NCBI RefSeq assembly: GCF_014495685.1
Contig: NZ_JACTVI010000073.1
Location: 1-42,515 of the forward strand
Reading direction: 5' to 3'
DNA from: Streptomyces sp. TRM68367
GTDB taxonomy: Bacteria; Actinomycetota; Actinomycetes; Streptomycetales; Streptomycetaceae
DNA: 42,515 bases
The notes below the pieces were generated by a model. That model searched no databases. It was not told the DNA's origin and was given only the letters and a program-made list of their open reading frames with translations. Below are positions 1 through 8,968 of this stretch, one piece after another (the stretch's first letter is position 1; every line of letters starts with the position of its first letter). A program made the position numbers and the translations under genes.

Positions 1-1740
1 CTGAATCATCGCAGGTCGGAAGCACCCTTCCTCCATGAAGTGACTGGCTGTCACTGAAGCTCCTGGTGCCGTGAATTCGTGAGGCTGGCGCTGGGCGCCG
101 CGGCCCGCGTTCTGGGCCACGGCGGGATCCGCATGGTGGCCGGAGCGGCCGGGGTGGCGGAGTCCACGGTGTCGCGCGGGAAGCGGGAGCTGGAGCACGC
201 GGAGGAACCCGCTGGCCGGGTCCGGGCACCGGGCGCGGGTCGGAAGCCCTTGCGGGAGGCGGATCCGGGGCTGGTGCCCGCGTTGCTGGCGCTGGTCGAG
301 CCGGACCAGCGCGGCGACCCGGAATCTCCGCTGCTGTGGACGGTGAAGTCCACCCGGAATCTGGCGGCCGAGCTGACGCGCCAGGGGCACCGGGTCGCTT
401 CGGACACGGTGGCCACGCTGTTGAAGGCGGAGGGCTTCTCCCTGCAGGGCACCTCGAGGACCACCGAGGGGGCCCGGCATCCGGACCGGGACGCCCAGTT
501 CCGCTACATCAACGACCAGGTCACGGCGTACCTCGCCGACGGGCAGCCGGTCATCAGCGTGGATGCCAAGAAGAAGGAGACGCTGGGAAACTACGCGGTC
601 ATCGGACGCGAGTGGCATCGCGCCGGGCAGCCGGTGCAGGTCCGCGCGCACGACTTCCCCGAGAAGGGTGCCCAGAAAGCGGTGCCGTACGGGATCTACG
701 ACATCGGCGCGGATACCGGCTGGGTGTCGGTGGGCTGCGACGGGGATACCTCTGCCTTCGCGGTGGGCACTTTGCGCCGCTGGTGGAACGGTGAGGGGCG
801 CCGCCGCTACCCGCACTCTTCTCGTCTGTTGGTCACCGCCGCCGCCGGAGGCTCCAACGGCTACCGTGTGCGTGCCTGGAAGAAGGAACTCGCCGATTTC
901 GCCTATGAGTCGGGCCTTGATGTGACTGTCTGTCACTTTCCACCGGGAACATCGAAGTGGAACAAAATAGAGCACCGGCTTTTCTCACAGATCAGTATCA
1001 ACTGGCGTGGCAGGCCCCTGAACAGCCACGAAGTCGTCGTCAGCACCATCGGAGCGACCACGACACGCAGCGGACTGTCCGTCCACGCCGAGCTCGACCC
1101 CGGCGCCTGCCCCACCGGCGTCACCGTCCCCGACACCGTCATGGAGCGCCTGCCCCTGACGCCGCACGAGTGGCACGGCACGTGGAACTACACGTTGCGC
1201 CCCGAACCGCTCGCTCCCGAACCGCCCCCGCCCAGCACCGAGTTCGGGCGCTTTCCCACCGGGGACAAGCTCCCCGCCTGGCTGCGGCACCCCAGCCTCA
1301 CCGGACTCGAGCCCGCCGCCTTTGACGATCTCGCCGTCCGCTACCGAGCCTGGCGTGCCGAGCACCCGCCGATCTTCCTGCCCGGGAAACGCCCCGACGG
1401 CGGCCCCGGCGCCGGCGGCAGACGGCTCTCCGTCTCCGACCAGCTTGTCGTCTTCCTCCTCAAGAGGCGCTGGTCCATGACGAACGCCGTTCTCGCCGAG
1501 GCGACCAGCCTGGCCAAGAGCAGAATCGGCGCGACCCTCCAGGAGGTCACCCCCGTGCTCACCGCGCTCGGGCACAAGGTCCCGGCCGGCGCCCTCACCG
1601 TGACCACGGCACAACAACTCGCCGCGATCGCCGGGCACTACCCCACCCTCCCGTAATCCCCACCAAGATCGACGAGTTATTGATCGGCAGGCCCCAGGGC
1701 TTCGGCGTTCTCGCGTGATGCCGGGCTTGCCGAGGTTGGG
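1..1740 (+). mobile_element. ISAzo13-family insertion sequence, boundaries not resolved
   Basis: The first 1.7 kb is taken up by one transposase gene of the ISAzo13 type. I could not identify matching terminal inverted repeats, so the ends are only bracketed by the start of the window and the left side of the next element (near 1740-1760). The transposase reading frame is closed by a stop at 55-57 just upstream of its first usable start, and the usual N-terminal extension of the family is missing. The left end of the element may therefore be truncated. Confidence 0.6.
79..1656 (+). CDS. ISAzo13-family transposase, probably inactive
   Basis: A DDE transposase that would cut and join the ends of its own element. 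The 525-residue product has an N-terminal helix-turn-helix-like stretch (about residues 5-35, ending AESTVSRG). The catalytic core holds the first acidic motif (ISVDAKKKE, about residues 159-167) and the distal motif HFPPGTSKWNKIEHR, both as expected for ISAzo13 transposases. The middle motif normally reads TADxGGSNG in this family; here it reads TAAAGGSNG, with Ala encoded by GCC at 841-843 (residue 255), so one of the three catalytic acids appears to be lost by a single A-to-C change. The GTG start at 79 is the first available after an in-frame stop at 55-57, and family members usually start 30-50 residues earlier. Family assignment is secure; inactivity is inferred from the substitution. 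Confidence 0.85.
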   Translation: MRLALGAAARVLGHGGIRMVAGAAGVAESTVSRGKRELEHAEEPAGRVRAPGAGRKPLREADPGLVPALLALVEPDQRGDPESPLLWTVKSTRNLAAELTRQGHRVASDTVATLLKAEGFSLQGTSRTTEGARHPDRDAQFRYINDQVTAYLADGQPVISVDAKKKETLGNYAVIGREWHRAGQPVQVRAHDFPEKGAQKAVPYGIYDIGADTGWVSVGCDGDTSAFAVGTLRRWWNGEGRRRYPHSSRLLVTAAAGGSNGYRVRAWKKELADFAYESGLDVTVCHFPPGTSKWNKIEHRLFSQISINWRGRPLNSHEVVVSTIGATTTRSGLSVHAELDPGACPTGVTVPDTVMERLPLTPHEWHGTWNYTLRPEPLAPEPPPPSTEFGRFPTGDKLPAWLRHPSLTGLEPAAFDDLAVRYRAWRAEHPPIFLPGKRPDGGPGAGGRRLSVSDQLVVFLLKRRWSMTNAVLAEATSLAKSRIGATLQEVTPVLTALGHKVPAGALTVTTAQQLAAIAGHYPTLP

Positions 1741-1760
1741 GCGGTGGGGGCGGAAATAGT

Positions 1761-1828
1761 GCAGGCACGGTCATCCGAGATCATGTGAGTGTCTACGTCC
1801 CATGATCGCTACGGAGGTCCGTGCCTGC
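1761..1828 (+). promoter_or_regulatory. Inverted repeat that sequesters the ISAs1 transposase start
   Basis: GCAGGCACGG at 1761-1770 is the perfect reverse complement of CCGTGCCTGC at 1819-1828. The right arm contains the GTG start codon (1821-1823) and sits beside the GGAGG at 1813-1817. A transcript entering from the left would carry both arms and could hide the start codon in a 10-bp stem. Such structures are known in IS10 and IS50, where they stop outside transcription from raising transposase levels. A transcript starting between the arms would lack the left arm. This is inference from sequence only. Confidence 0.5.
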
Positions 1829-2598
1829 TGACGCATCCTCTCAAGTTCCCGCAGCTCTTGGCCAGTTACGCGATCAGCTACCGGTCACGCCTGATGAGCG
1901 GGTCGGCCGTCTGCGGCGGCTGGCTCAGGTACCCGACCCGCGTGCGGCGCGCGGGCTGCGGCATGCCGCCGTGTACGTACTCGCCCTGAGCGCCGCGGCC
2001 GTGCTGGCCGGAGCCCGATCGGTGCTCGCCATCGCGGAGTGGGCGGCCGACACCCCGGCCCCCGTACGGGGCGCGCTGGGCGGTGTACGTGATCCGTTCT
2101 CGGATGAGGTCCCAGTTCCGTCGGAAGCCGCGATCCGTCGCCGGCTGGCGCGCATCGACGCCGATGCCCTCGACCGGGCGGTCGGTGCCTGGCTGGCCGA
2201 CCGCCGTCCCACCCCGGGCACCGGGCTGCGGGCCGTGGCGGTGGACGGCAAGAGCCTGCGAGGTGCGGCGAAGGCGCACGACCGTCGGATTCACCTGCTG
2301 GCCGCTGTCGACCATGCCGCCTCGGTGGTCCTGGCCCAGCTCGATGTCGGTGAGAAGCAGGGTGAAGTCGCCTTGTTCCAGCCGCTGCTGGATAGCATCG
2401 ATCTGACCGGGACGGTTGTCACCTCCGATGCCCTGCACACGCAGCGTGAGCACGCGGAATACCTGGTGAGCAGCCGGAGGGCCCACTGCATCGTGATCGT
2501 GAAGGGCAACCAGAAGAAGCTCCGCGCGCAGCTGGGCGCGCTGCCCTGGGCCGAGATCCCGCTTCAGGACCGCACCCGTGACACCGGGCACGGCACGG
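1821..2598 (+). pseudogene. ISAs1-family transposase, 3'-truncated
   Basis: The reading frame opens with GTG at 1821 behind GGAGG (1813-1817). It encodes the N-terminal domain of ISAs1/H-repeat transposases (about residues 1-110, including VPDPRAARGLRH) and most of the DDE domain: AVDGKSLRGA (first Asp, about residue 140) and TSDALHTQ (second Asp, about residue 200). The product stops resembling a transposase at DRTRDTGHG (about residue 259), just where the motif with the third acidic residue should follow. The same frame then continues into RHS-repeat sequence (TPDKDNTPDAWSLTRPDG) and closes at 2837. About a third of the transposase is missing, with no right-hand element end between it and the rhs gene. 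A deletion or recombination between an inserted ISAs1 copy and rhs explains this best. Confidence 0.85.
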
Positions 2599-5500
2599 AG
2601 TGCACCCCGGACAAGGACAACACTCCGGACGCATGGTCGCTGACCCGCCCCGACGGCACGCGCTTCTTCTTCGGCTGTGACGGCTATCTGACGTCGGTCG
2701 TCGACAACGACGGCAACACGCAGACGTTCACGTACGAGGAGCGCAGGTCCAACAACAAGCCGACCAAGTTCCTGCGCTACATTCACGGACCCGGTCGGCC
2801 GTCAGTCCCTGGTCGTCGACTACTACAAGGAGGGTGACGCCACCTACGAGTACATCGACGACACGGGCGCCAAGGTCAGCGACACCAACCTGACCAACCC
2901 CAAGATCTACGACCACATCAAGTCTGTCACGGACATCTCGGGTCGCAAGATCACCTTCTACTACACGACCAAGGGCCTGATGGGCCGCATGGTCGACGGC
3001 GAGGACTCGTCCCAGCCGAAGGTCTTCAAGTTCACCTACGACGCCACCCAGGGCAACAAGAACGTCAAGCTGGTGACCGCCACCGACCCGCGCGGCAACG
3101 GCACCGACCTGGCGTACTATGCCCCGCAGACGGGTGACGATCCCAAGTACCACTGGTGGACGAAGACGATCACCGACCGTCTCGGTGGCGCGACGGACTT
3201 CGCGTACGCGGCCAACGCCACGAACACGAAGTTCACCGACACCACGGTCACCGACGCCGAGACCCACGCGACGAAGCACGTCAGCGACGACTTCGCCCGC
3301 CCGGTGGAGACGACCAACGCCAAGGCGCAGACCACCAAGCTGGCCTGGGACGCGGACAACAATGTCACGTACCTGGAGGAGGACAACGGCGCCAAGACCG
3401 CGTACTGCTACGACCAGAAGACGGGCTACCCGCTCTGGCAGCGCGACGCGGAAAACAACAAGACCGGCGTCCCTGACCAGACGACCACCTGTGTCACGGA
3501 CACCTCCAAGTGGCCAGCGAACGCGGCGAAGTACGAGTACCAGACCCGCGCGGACGGTTTCTCAGCCGACCTGTTCCGCAAGACCTCCCCGTAGGGCCGC
3601 GCCTGGCAGTTCGGCTACGACAGCTTCGGCAACCTGAAGACGGTCACCGACCCGAACGGTGTCGCGACGACGACGGCGGGTGACTACACGACGTCGTACG
3701 AGTACGACTCCTACGGTGAGTTGACCAAGGCGACCGACGCCAACAGCCACTGGACCACTTACAGCGGCTTCGAGCCAACCGGCTACCCGACGACGATCAC
3801 GGATCCGAAGACCTTTGCGACGACGTTCGTCTATGACGAGCGGGGCCAGGTCACCCAGGTCACCGACGCCAACAACAAGGTGACCACGCAGACATACGAC
3901 ACGTTCGGGCGTCCGCTGGTCCACACCGTGCCCAAGGAAACCGGCGTCGTGTTCACCACCCCGGCGCCGGTGTACGACGAGAACGACAACGTCACCAAGT
4001 CGACGGCACCAAACGGCGCGGTCTCGACAGCGGTATACGACAACGCGGACCAGGTCACCTCGGCGACGGCACCGGCGAACAACCAGACCAGCCCGCGCAC
4101 CACGACGTACACCTACGACAAGGTCGGCAATCCGAAGACGACGACCGAGCCCAAGGGCACGGCGACAACGGATGCGACCGACTACGTCACGACGAACAAC
4201 TACGACGAGATCTACCAGCCCACCTCCGTGGTCAACGCGAAGGGCGACAAGCTCTCGTACGAGTACGACAACGTCGGCAACGCCACCAAGGTCATCGACC
4301 CGAAGAAGAACGCCACTGCCGACACCACCGACTACACGACCAAGACCGACTACGACCTGGACCACCGAGTCACAGTCGTCACGGACGCGGCCGGCAAGAC
4401 CAACAAGAAGGGATACGACAAGGACGGCCTGGTCACCTCGGCGACGGACGCCGAGAACAACAGCACCACCGTCACCTACGACGAGCGGGGCAAGCAGACC
4501 GAGGTCAAGGTCCCGCACGACGGCACCTCGACCATCACATACCGCACGACGAAGTACGAGTACGACCAGGTCGGCAACACCACCAAGGTGCTCACGCCGC
4601 GGGCGACGGCGGCCGGTTCCACCGACGCTTTCACGTTCCGCACGTCGTACGACGAGCTGAACCGCCCGGTCAAGCAGTACCAGCCCTACGACCCGGCGGA
4701 CTCCCGCTACAACGACCCGAACGTCTACACGGAGACGACGTACGACAAGGTCGGCCGGGTCGCCAAGACCTCGCTGCCGCCGTCGGACGGCGAAACCGTC
4801 CGCAACGACACTACCTACGGCTACTTCGACAACGGCTGGGTGAGGTCCTCCGCGGACCCGTGGGACATCACCACGACCTACGACTACAACGAGCTGGGCC
4901 AGCAGACCAAGCGCACCCTGACCTCGGCGGGCGGCTCCTCGGATCGCACGATGACGTGGTCGTACCACCCCGACGGCTCGCTGAGGTCCCGCGCGGACGA
5001 CGGTGTCCCGGCCGGTAAGTCGGTCGTCCTGGTGGACAACTCCGACACCCAGAATGAAGTTCCCCAAGGTGACGGGCGCCGCGACCACGGCCAAATACAC
5101 GGTGACCTACGACGGCGGGACGGCCGACAAGACGATCGACCAGAACGCCACCGCCAACCAGGGCACCTGGGTCTCACTGGGTTCCTTCGCCTTCAAGCAG
5201 GGCAACACGGCCAAGCTCCAGCTGTTCCAGAACAGCGGCGGAGTCGTGGTCGCGGACGGCGTCAAGCTCGTCCGTGACACGAGCGGCGACCCGGCCGACA
5301 CGGAGAAGGACAACTTCGCCTACTCCTACGACCTCAACGGCAACCTGACCCAGATCGACGACTCCTCGTCGACGGCGAAGATCGACAACTACGCGATCAC
5401 CTACACGGGCCTCAACCAGGTCCAGAAGGTCACCGAGAACCTGGCCGGGGCGGAGGAGAAGTCAACGTCGTACACGTACGACGCCAACGGCCTGTTGGAC

Positions 5501-7471
5501 ACGGTCACCCACCCGGATCAGTTCTCCAAGTACACGTATGACCTGCGTGACCTGGTGAAGACGGTGTCGGTGGGTAAAACGCCCACGGACGCCTCGCCGA
5601 AGCTGACGTCCTACACGTACACCGACCGCGGCCAGGCGCTCCAGAAGACCAAGGCCAACGGCAACACCGTCGACTACACGTACTTCCTGGACGCGGCGCT
5701 CAAGACGTCGACCGAGAAGAAGCCCAACGGCACTCTCGTCTCCTCGCACACCTACGCCTACGACCCCAACGGCAACAAGGCGCAGGACGTCGCGAAGAAG
5801 ATGAACGCCGACGACCACACGGCCTACCTGTCGTCGACGACGGACTACACCTACGACCCGGCCGACCGCCTGGCGAAGTCGGTGAAGACGGGCAACGGCG
5901 CGAGCACCGAGACCTATGTCCACGACAACAACGCCAACGTCATCAGCCAAACGGTGGGCGGCACTACAAGCACCTACAACTACGACCGCAACCGCCTGCT
6001 GACCGCCACGATCGGTGGTTCCACTGCCAACTACAACTACGACCCGTTCGGCCGCCAGGAGTCGGTGACCTCGGGCGGGCAGGTCATCTCCCGGAGCGTG
6101 TACGACGGCTTCGACCACGTCATCGAGTCCCAGAAGATGGACTCCACCGGCGCGATGAAGTCCACCACGTACACCTTCGACCCCCTTGACCGCACCATCT
6201 CGGAGACCGCCGACGGCAAGACGACGGACTACGAGTACCTGGGCCTGTCGAACGAGGTCCTGGACGAGAAGGTCGCCGGCACGCTGACCAAGTCGTACCA
6301 GTACAGCCCGTGGGGTGAGCGCCTGTCGCAGGTCAAGTACAACAGCGACGGCACGACCGAGGACGGTTACTACGGCTACAACAGCCACACCGACGTCGAG
6401 ACCCTCACGGACAAGAACGGCGACACAAAGGCGACGTACGGCTACACCGCCTACGGCTCCGACGACAAGTCCGAGTTCACCGGCATCGACAAGCCGGATA
6501 CGGCCGATCCCAGGAAGGAGGCGTACAACCCCTACCGCTTCAACGCGAAGCGCTGGGATGCCCAGTCGGGTACGTACGACATGGGCTTCCGCAACTACGA
6601 CCCGGGCCTGAACCGCTTCACCACCCGGGACATGTACACCGGTGCCCTCGCCGACATGGATCTCGGCACCGACCCGTACACCAGCAATCGGTACGCCTTC
6701 GCCGGGGGCAACCCCATTTCGGGTATCGAAGTCGACGGTCATACGTCGGTTGATGCCCTGTGCGATGGCGTCCCCGGTTGCAATGCCGTGACCAGCGGTC
6801 GCGTCGAGGCAACGGAAGAAGCGAAGAAGCAAGGGCGTGCCGCTGAAGAACTGGCCGCCGACCGGATTCGACACGACGCTGCCGTGCAGGCTACGGCGGC
6901 CTTTCTGCGGGCTCAGTATGCGCAGATACCTGACGTGCAGGTGCTCACGGAATACTACATTCCAGGCGCCCAACGCAAGAACGGTAAGGGCGGCAGGGCC
7001 GACATCGTTCTGATCTGGGGCGACGACATGTTCGTCTGGGAGATGAAGTCGGTCAAAACCGCTGAGGAGGACGGCCCGGCCACGCTCGATCGGTACATCA
7101 ATGCGATGCGCAAGATCGAGGAGAAGAAGACGTTCGGCAGGACCGTGCAGCGCGGCTGGGAGCTTCCTCAGATCGCGACCATTGACCCGCTGATCGTCAG
7201 GCAACAACTGGTTGCTCAGTCCACACGTACTCGACCTGGCTCAACGCGCACCAGCTCGAAGTTCCAGGGTGTGGTCGGTTGGTGGACACGTAAGCAACAG
7301 AACAGGGCTCCCAGGGGAATGGAACCCGTGCCGGTGCATGCGCCGGTGACGATTCAGGCATGACAGCCGACACCGGAGCAGCAGAAGCAAATCGCATGGG
7401 GTGCGATTGCCACGGGAACGCTGTACGTGTTCGGCAAGATGCTGACCGATCCCTTCGGAGTGAGTGGCTGA
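2599..7471 (+). pseudogene. RHS/YD-repeat polymorphic toxin gene, 5'-truncated with several lesions
   Basis: Translation in successive frames gives a long series of YD repeats (such as TYDERGQVTQVTD and YEYDNVGNATKVID) ending in an RHS core (about 6240-6740, with YSPWGERLSQVKYN and NRYAFAGGNPISGI). RHS proteins are large secreted or wall-linked toxin carriers with a variable C-terminal toxin. Lesions: the 5' end is replaced by the ISAs1 fragment; an extra T near 2782-2783 shifts the frame (downstream DPVGRQSLVVDYYKEG is in the next frame); an in-frame TAG at 3592-3594 interrupts KTSP-GRAWQFGYD; near 5053 the frame shifts again, and about 45 residues of a golvesin-like domain seen in relatives (between DNSDTQN and KFPKVTGAA) are missing; a TGA at 7361-7363 precedes 35 further protein-like codons to TGA 7469-7471. 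The full protein cannot be made. Confidence 0.85.
5054..7363 (+). CDS. Open distal half of rhs: YD repeats, RHS core and PD-(D/E)XK-like toxin domain
   Basis: This is the one long open stretch left in the rhs pseudogene; ATG 5054 is the first ATG in frame and a GTG lies at 5003. Order of parts: the end of a beta-rich golvesin-like domain (to about 5280), YD repeats (5300-6300), the RHS core that normally encloses and cleaves off the toxin (to about 6740), then a C-terminal toxin region. The toxin has a helical segment (EEAKKQGRAAEELAADRIR) and a nuclease-like signature: RADIVLIWGDDMFVWEMKS, with Asp at 7001-7003, Glu at 7040-7042 and Lys at 7046-7048. That D-(X)n-E-X-K pattern is typical of PD-(D/E)XK nucleases, so DNA cleavage is the likely activity. 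Whether this half is ever translated is unknown. No secretion domain remains. Confidence 0.6.
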   Translation: MKFPKVTGAATTAKYTVTYDGGTADKTIDQNATANQGTWVSLGSFAFKQGNTAKLQLFQNSGGVVVADGVKLVRDTSGDPADTEKDNFAYSYDLNGNLTQIDDSSSTAKIDNYAITYTGLNQVQKVTENLAGAEEKSTSYTYDANGLLDTVTHPDQFSKYTYDLRDLVKTVSVGKTPTDASPKLTSYTYTDRGQALQKTKANGNTVDYTYFLDAALKTSTEKKPNGTLVSSHTYAYDPNGNKAQDVAKKMNADDHTAYLSSTTDYTYDPADRLAKSVKTGNGASTETYVHDNNANVISQTVGGTTSTYNYDRNRLLTATIGGSTANYNYDPFGRQESVTSGGQVISRSVYDGFDHVIESQKMDSTGAMKSTTYTFDPLDRTISETADGKTTDYEYLGLSNEVLDEKVAGTLTKSYQYSPWGERLSQVKYNSDGTTEDGYYGYNSHTDVETLTDKNGDTKATYGYTAYGSDDKSEFTGIDKPDTADPRKEAYNPYRFNAKRWDAQSGTYDMGFRNYDPGLNRFTTRDMYTGALADMDLGTDPYTSNRYAFAGGNPISGIEVDGHTSVDALCDGVPGCNAVTSGRVEATEEAKKQGRAAEELAADRIRHDAAVQATAAFLRAQYAQIPDVQVLTEYYIPGAQRKNGKGGRADIVLIWGDDMFVWEMKSVKTAEEDGPATLDRYINAMRKIEEKKTFGRTVQRGWELPQIATIDPLIVRQQLVAQSTRTRPGSTRTSSKFQGVVGWWTRKQQNRAPRGMEPVPVHAPVTIQA

Positions 7472-7541
7472 CGTACCCCTCGGGGACTTCGGCAAAGAAA
7501 CTGATCTGCAAGTGACCACAGGCCATCGGACCCGATAGGAT

Positions 7542-7583
7542 ACGCGGTGGGGTGGTCGGAGAGCCTCCGGCGCCCCACCGCGT
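7542..7583 (+). terminator. Long hairpin between rhs and the downstream gene
   Basis: ACGCGGTGGGG (7542-7552) pairs perfectly with CCCCACCGCGT (7573-7583), and a second stem CGGAG/CTCCG (7557-7561 with 7565-7569) lies inside with a 3-nt loop. No T tract follows. It lies 71 nt beyond the last rhs-frame stop and 18 nt before the next start, so it could end rhs transcription or set the level of the downstream gene. Confidence 0.55.
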
Positions 7584-7600
7584 AACGTTCTGATCTTCGG

Positions 7601-8557
7601 GTGAATGCAATGGATGCCTTCGTATCGATCAATTCCTCCCTGAGCCATGGCTTGGCGGCAGAACTCACCGTGTATGGGGAGGAGCAGTCGGACCTGGTCT
7701 CGGCAGCACTCGGTTGGCTCACGGACGGCGTGGCGCAAGCTGCCATGCATAACGAGTTGAATCACCTTGCGCCGAACCACCCGGCCGTGTCGGGTGGTGG
7801 GTACTCCCATGTGCGGCAATGCCTACAAGAACCGACTCCAGGGAGTAACTGGGGATTTGTGTCGGTCTGCCCCCAAGGGTCACTCGATGTTCTGTACAAC
7901 CCGTATAGCCCGGAAGTGGTTCCCTGGCTGAGGAGTCGCATCGAGGAGGCGCCTGAATCTGCCGCAGTTGACATCGGAGGATTCTCGACAGACGGCGAGA
8001 CCGGGAACCCGATCATTCGACTTTCTGTCTCTTTTGACGAGGAACTCCCGAACTATGTGAAGCTTTCCTATCATGTCGACGAGGCAATGTTGACCGGCAC
8101 TGCCACTGCGCGGGACGAACACATGCGCCTGCGGACCGTGGTCAGTTGGGCCTGCATGCGATACAACGTTGTTTTCGGGCACTTCTCATATGAACGCTCC
8201 GGGGGGGCGACCGAACTCGAGCGCTACTTGCGAGGGCCCGCGCGAGTTCCTTCACGGAACACGCCGCAGTGGCGTGAACGCCTCAGGGGGTACTCCTGGC
8301 TGATGGTGGTTTCCGGTGACATTGCCGAGCTCCTCGGAGGCTCGGAAGCTCTCCAGTCCTCTGGAGCCTTCGACTCGGTCCGCATTCTTCCGAACGGTTC
8401 CCTGTTGCTCCAGGCCACCCCCTCGTTCCAGCAGTATCGGGGTGAAGCTGTCAGGGCGGTACGCGACGCGGTGCGTGATGTACTCGCTGAAGGTGAGCTT
8501 CGCGGTCCGTCTCCGGCGCCAGGACAACCCCCCACGCACATGGTGCTCTTCGGGTAA
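7601..8557 (+). CDS. Unknown protein, candidate immunity protein for the RHS toxin
   Basis: A 318-residue soluble protein with no signal peptide or membrane segment. I cannot assign it firmly. The C-terminal third (RLRGYSWLMVVSGDIAELLGG, residues about 225-245, then ILPNGSLLLQATPSFQQY) resembles, by eye only, the DUF3396 type VI immunity family. Position is the main argument: polymorphic RHS toxins are followed directly by their cognate immunity gene in the same orientation, and this gene begins 130 bp after the toxin frame closes. The start could be GTG 7601 or ATG 7610; neither has a clear ribosome site, and the hairpin at 7542-7583 sits just upstream. Codon third positions are visibly less G/C-rich than in the genes to the right, which fits a transferred toxin-immunity cassette. 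The frame is intact although the toxin gene upstream is broken. Confidence 0.6.
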   Translation: MNAMDAFVSINSSLSHGLAAELTVYGEEQSDLVSAALGWLTDGVAQAAMHNELNHLAPNHPAVSGGGYSHVRQCLQEPTPGSNWGFVSVCPQGSLDVLYNPYSPEVVPWLRSRIEEAPESAAVDIGGFSTDGETGNPIIRLSVSFDEELPNYVKLSYHVDEAMLTGTATARDEHMRLRTVVSWACMRYNVVFGHFSYERSGGATELERYLRGPARVPSRNTPQWRERLRGYSWLMVVSGDIAELLGGSEALQSSGAFDSVRILPNGSLLLQATPSFQQYRGEAVRAVRDAVRDVLAEGELRGPSPAPGQPPTHMVLFG

Positions 8558-8928
8558 CGACCTCGGGGGAAATTGAGGTCTGGGCGTGCTGGCCTGGCGG
8601 TTCGGCTGTTGTGATCAGCAAGCGGTGCCGCGGGCGAGGACGAGTTCGGTGCTCGTCTCGGGGCGGGTGGGCCGTCGGGCGGCGCGGTCGGAGACCAGGC
8701 CGGCGCTCGCCAGGTGGGTGTCGGCGTAGGTAGACCACCACGTGCGGGGGCAGCTTGCCATCGGAGCGGCGGGCCTTTCTGCCGTATGAGACCGTGCCGA
8801 CTGTGGTCGTGGCCGGCCAGCCGCACGTCAACCCGGACCCTGAATGGGTGCGCGCACAGCTCTCCTCTCCCGCGTGATCGAGAGCGGTGCCGGATCAGTA
8901 CTGACGAGGGGCTGGACGTCCGACGCAG
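8558..8928. other. Decayed intergenic stretch with short protein-like scraps
   Basis: No complete gene is visible. On the minus strand, about 8617-8665, a frame ends TSTELVLARGTAC then stop, reminiscent of the C-terminus of a LacI-type regulator but too short to assign. On the plus strand, 8734-8878, an open frame without a start codon includes LPYETVPTVVVAGQPHVNP and looks like the end of a lost gene. The stretch lies between the foreign rhs block and the conserved core, and probably marks the scar between them. Confidence 0.35.
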
Positions 8929-8956
8929 AAGCCCCGGCCTGCCTGGGCCGGGGCTT
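8929..8956 (-). terminator. Terminator hairpin of the acyl-CoA dehydrogenase gene
   Basis: AAGCCCCGGCC (8929-8939) and GGCCGGGGCTT (8946-8956) form a perfect 11-bp stem with a 6-nt loop, 12 nt beyond the stop codon of the leftward gene that ends at 8969. Short of a strong T tract, as is usual in high-G+C genomes. Confidence 0.7.
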
Positions 8957-8968
8957 GTGCATGGCGCG

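Noticed and set aside
3562..7207. Long minus-strand open frames opposite the rhs gene (512 and 581 codons)
   Set aside because: They encode low-complexity Val/Arg-rich sequence created by the repeated YD codons on the plus strand; no start site or family match.
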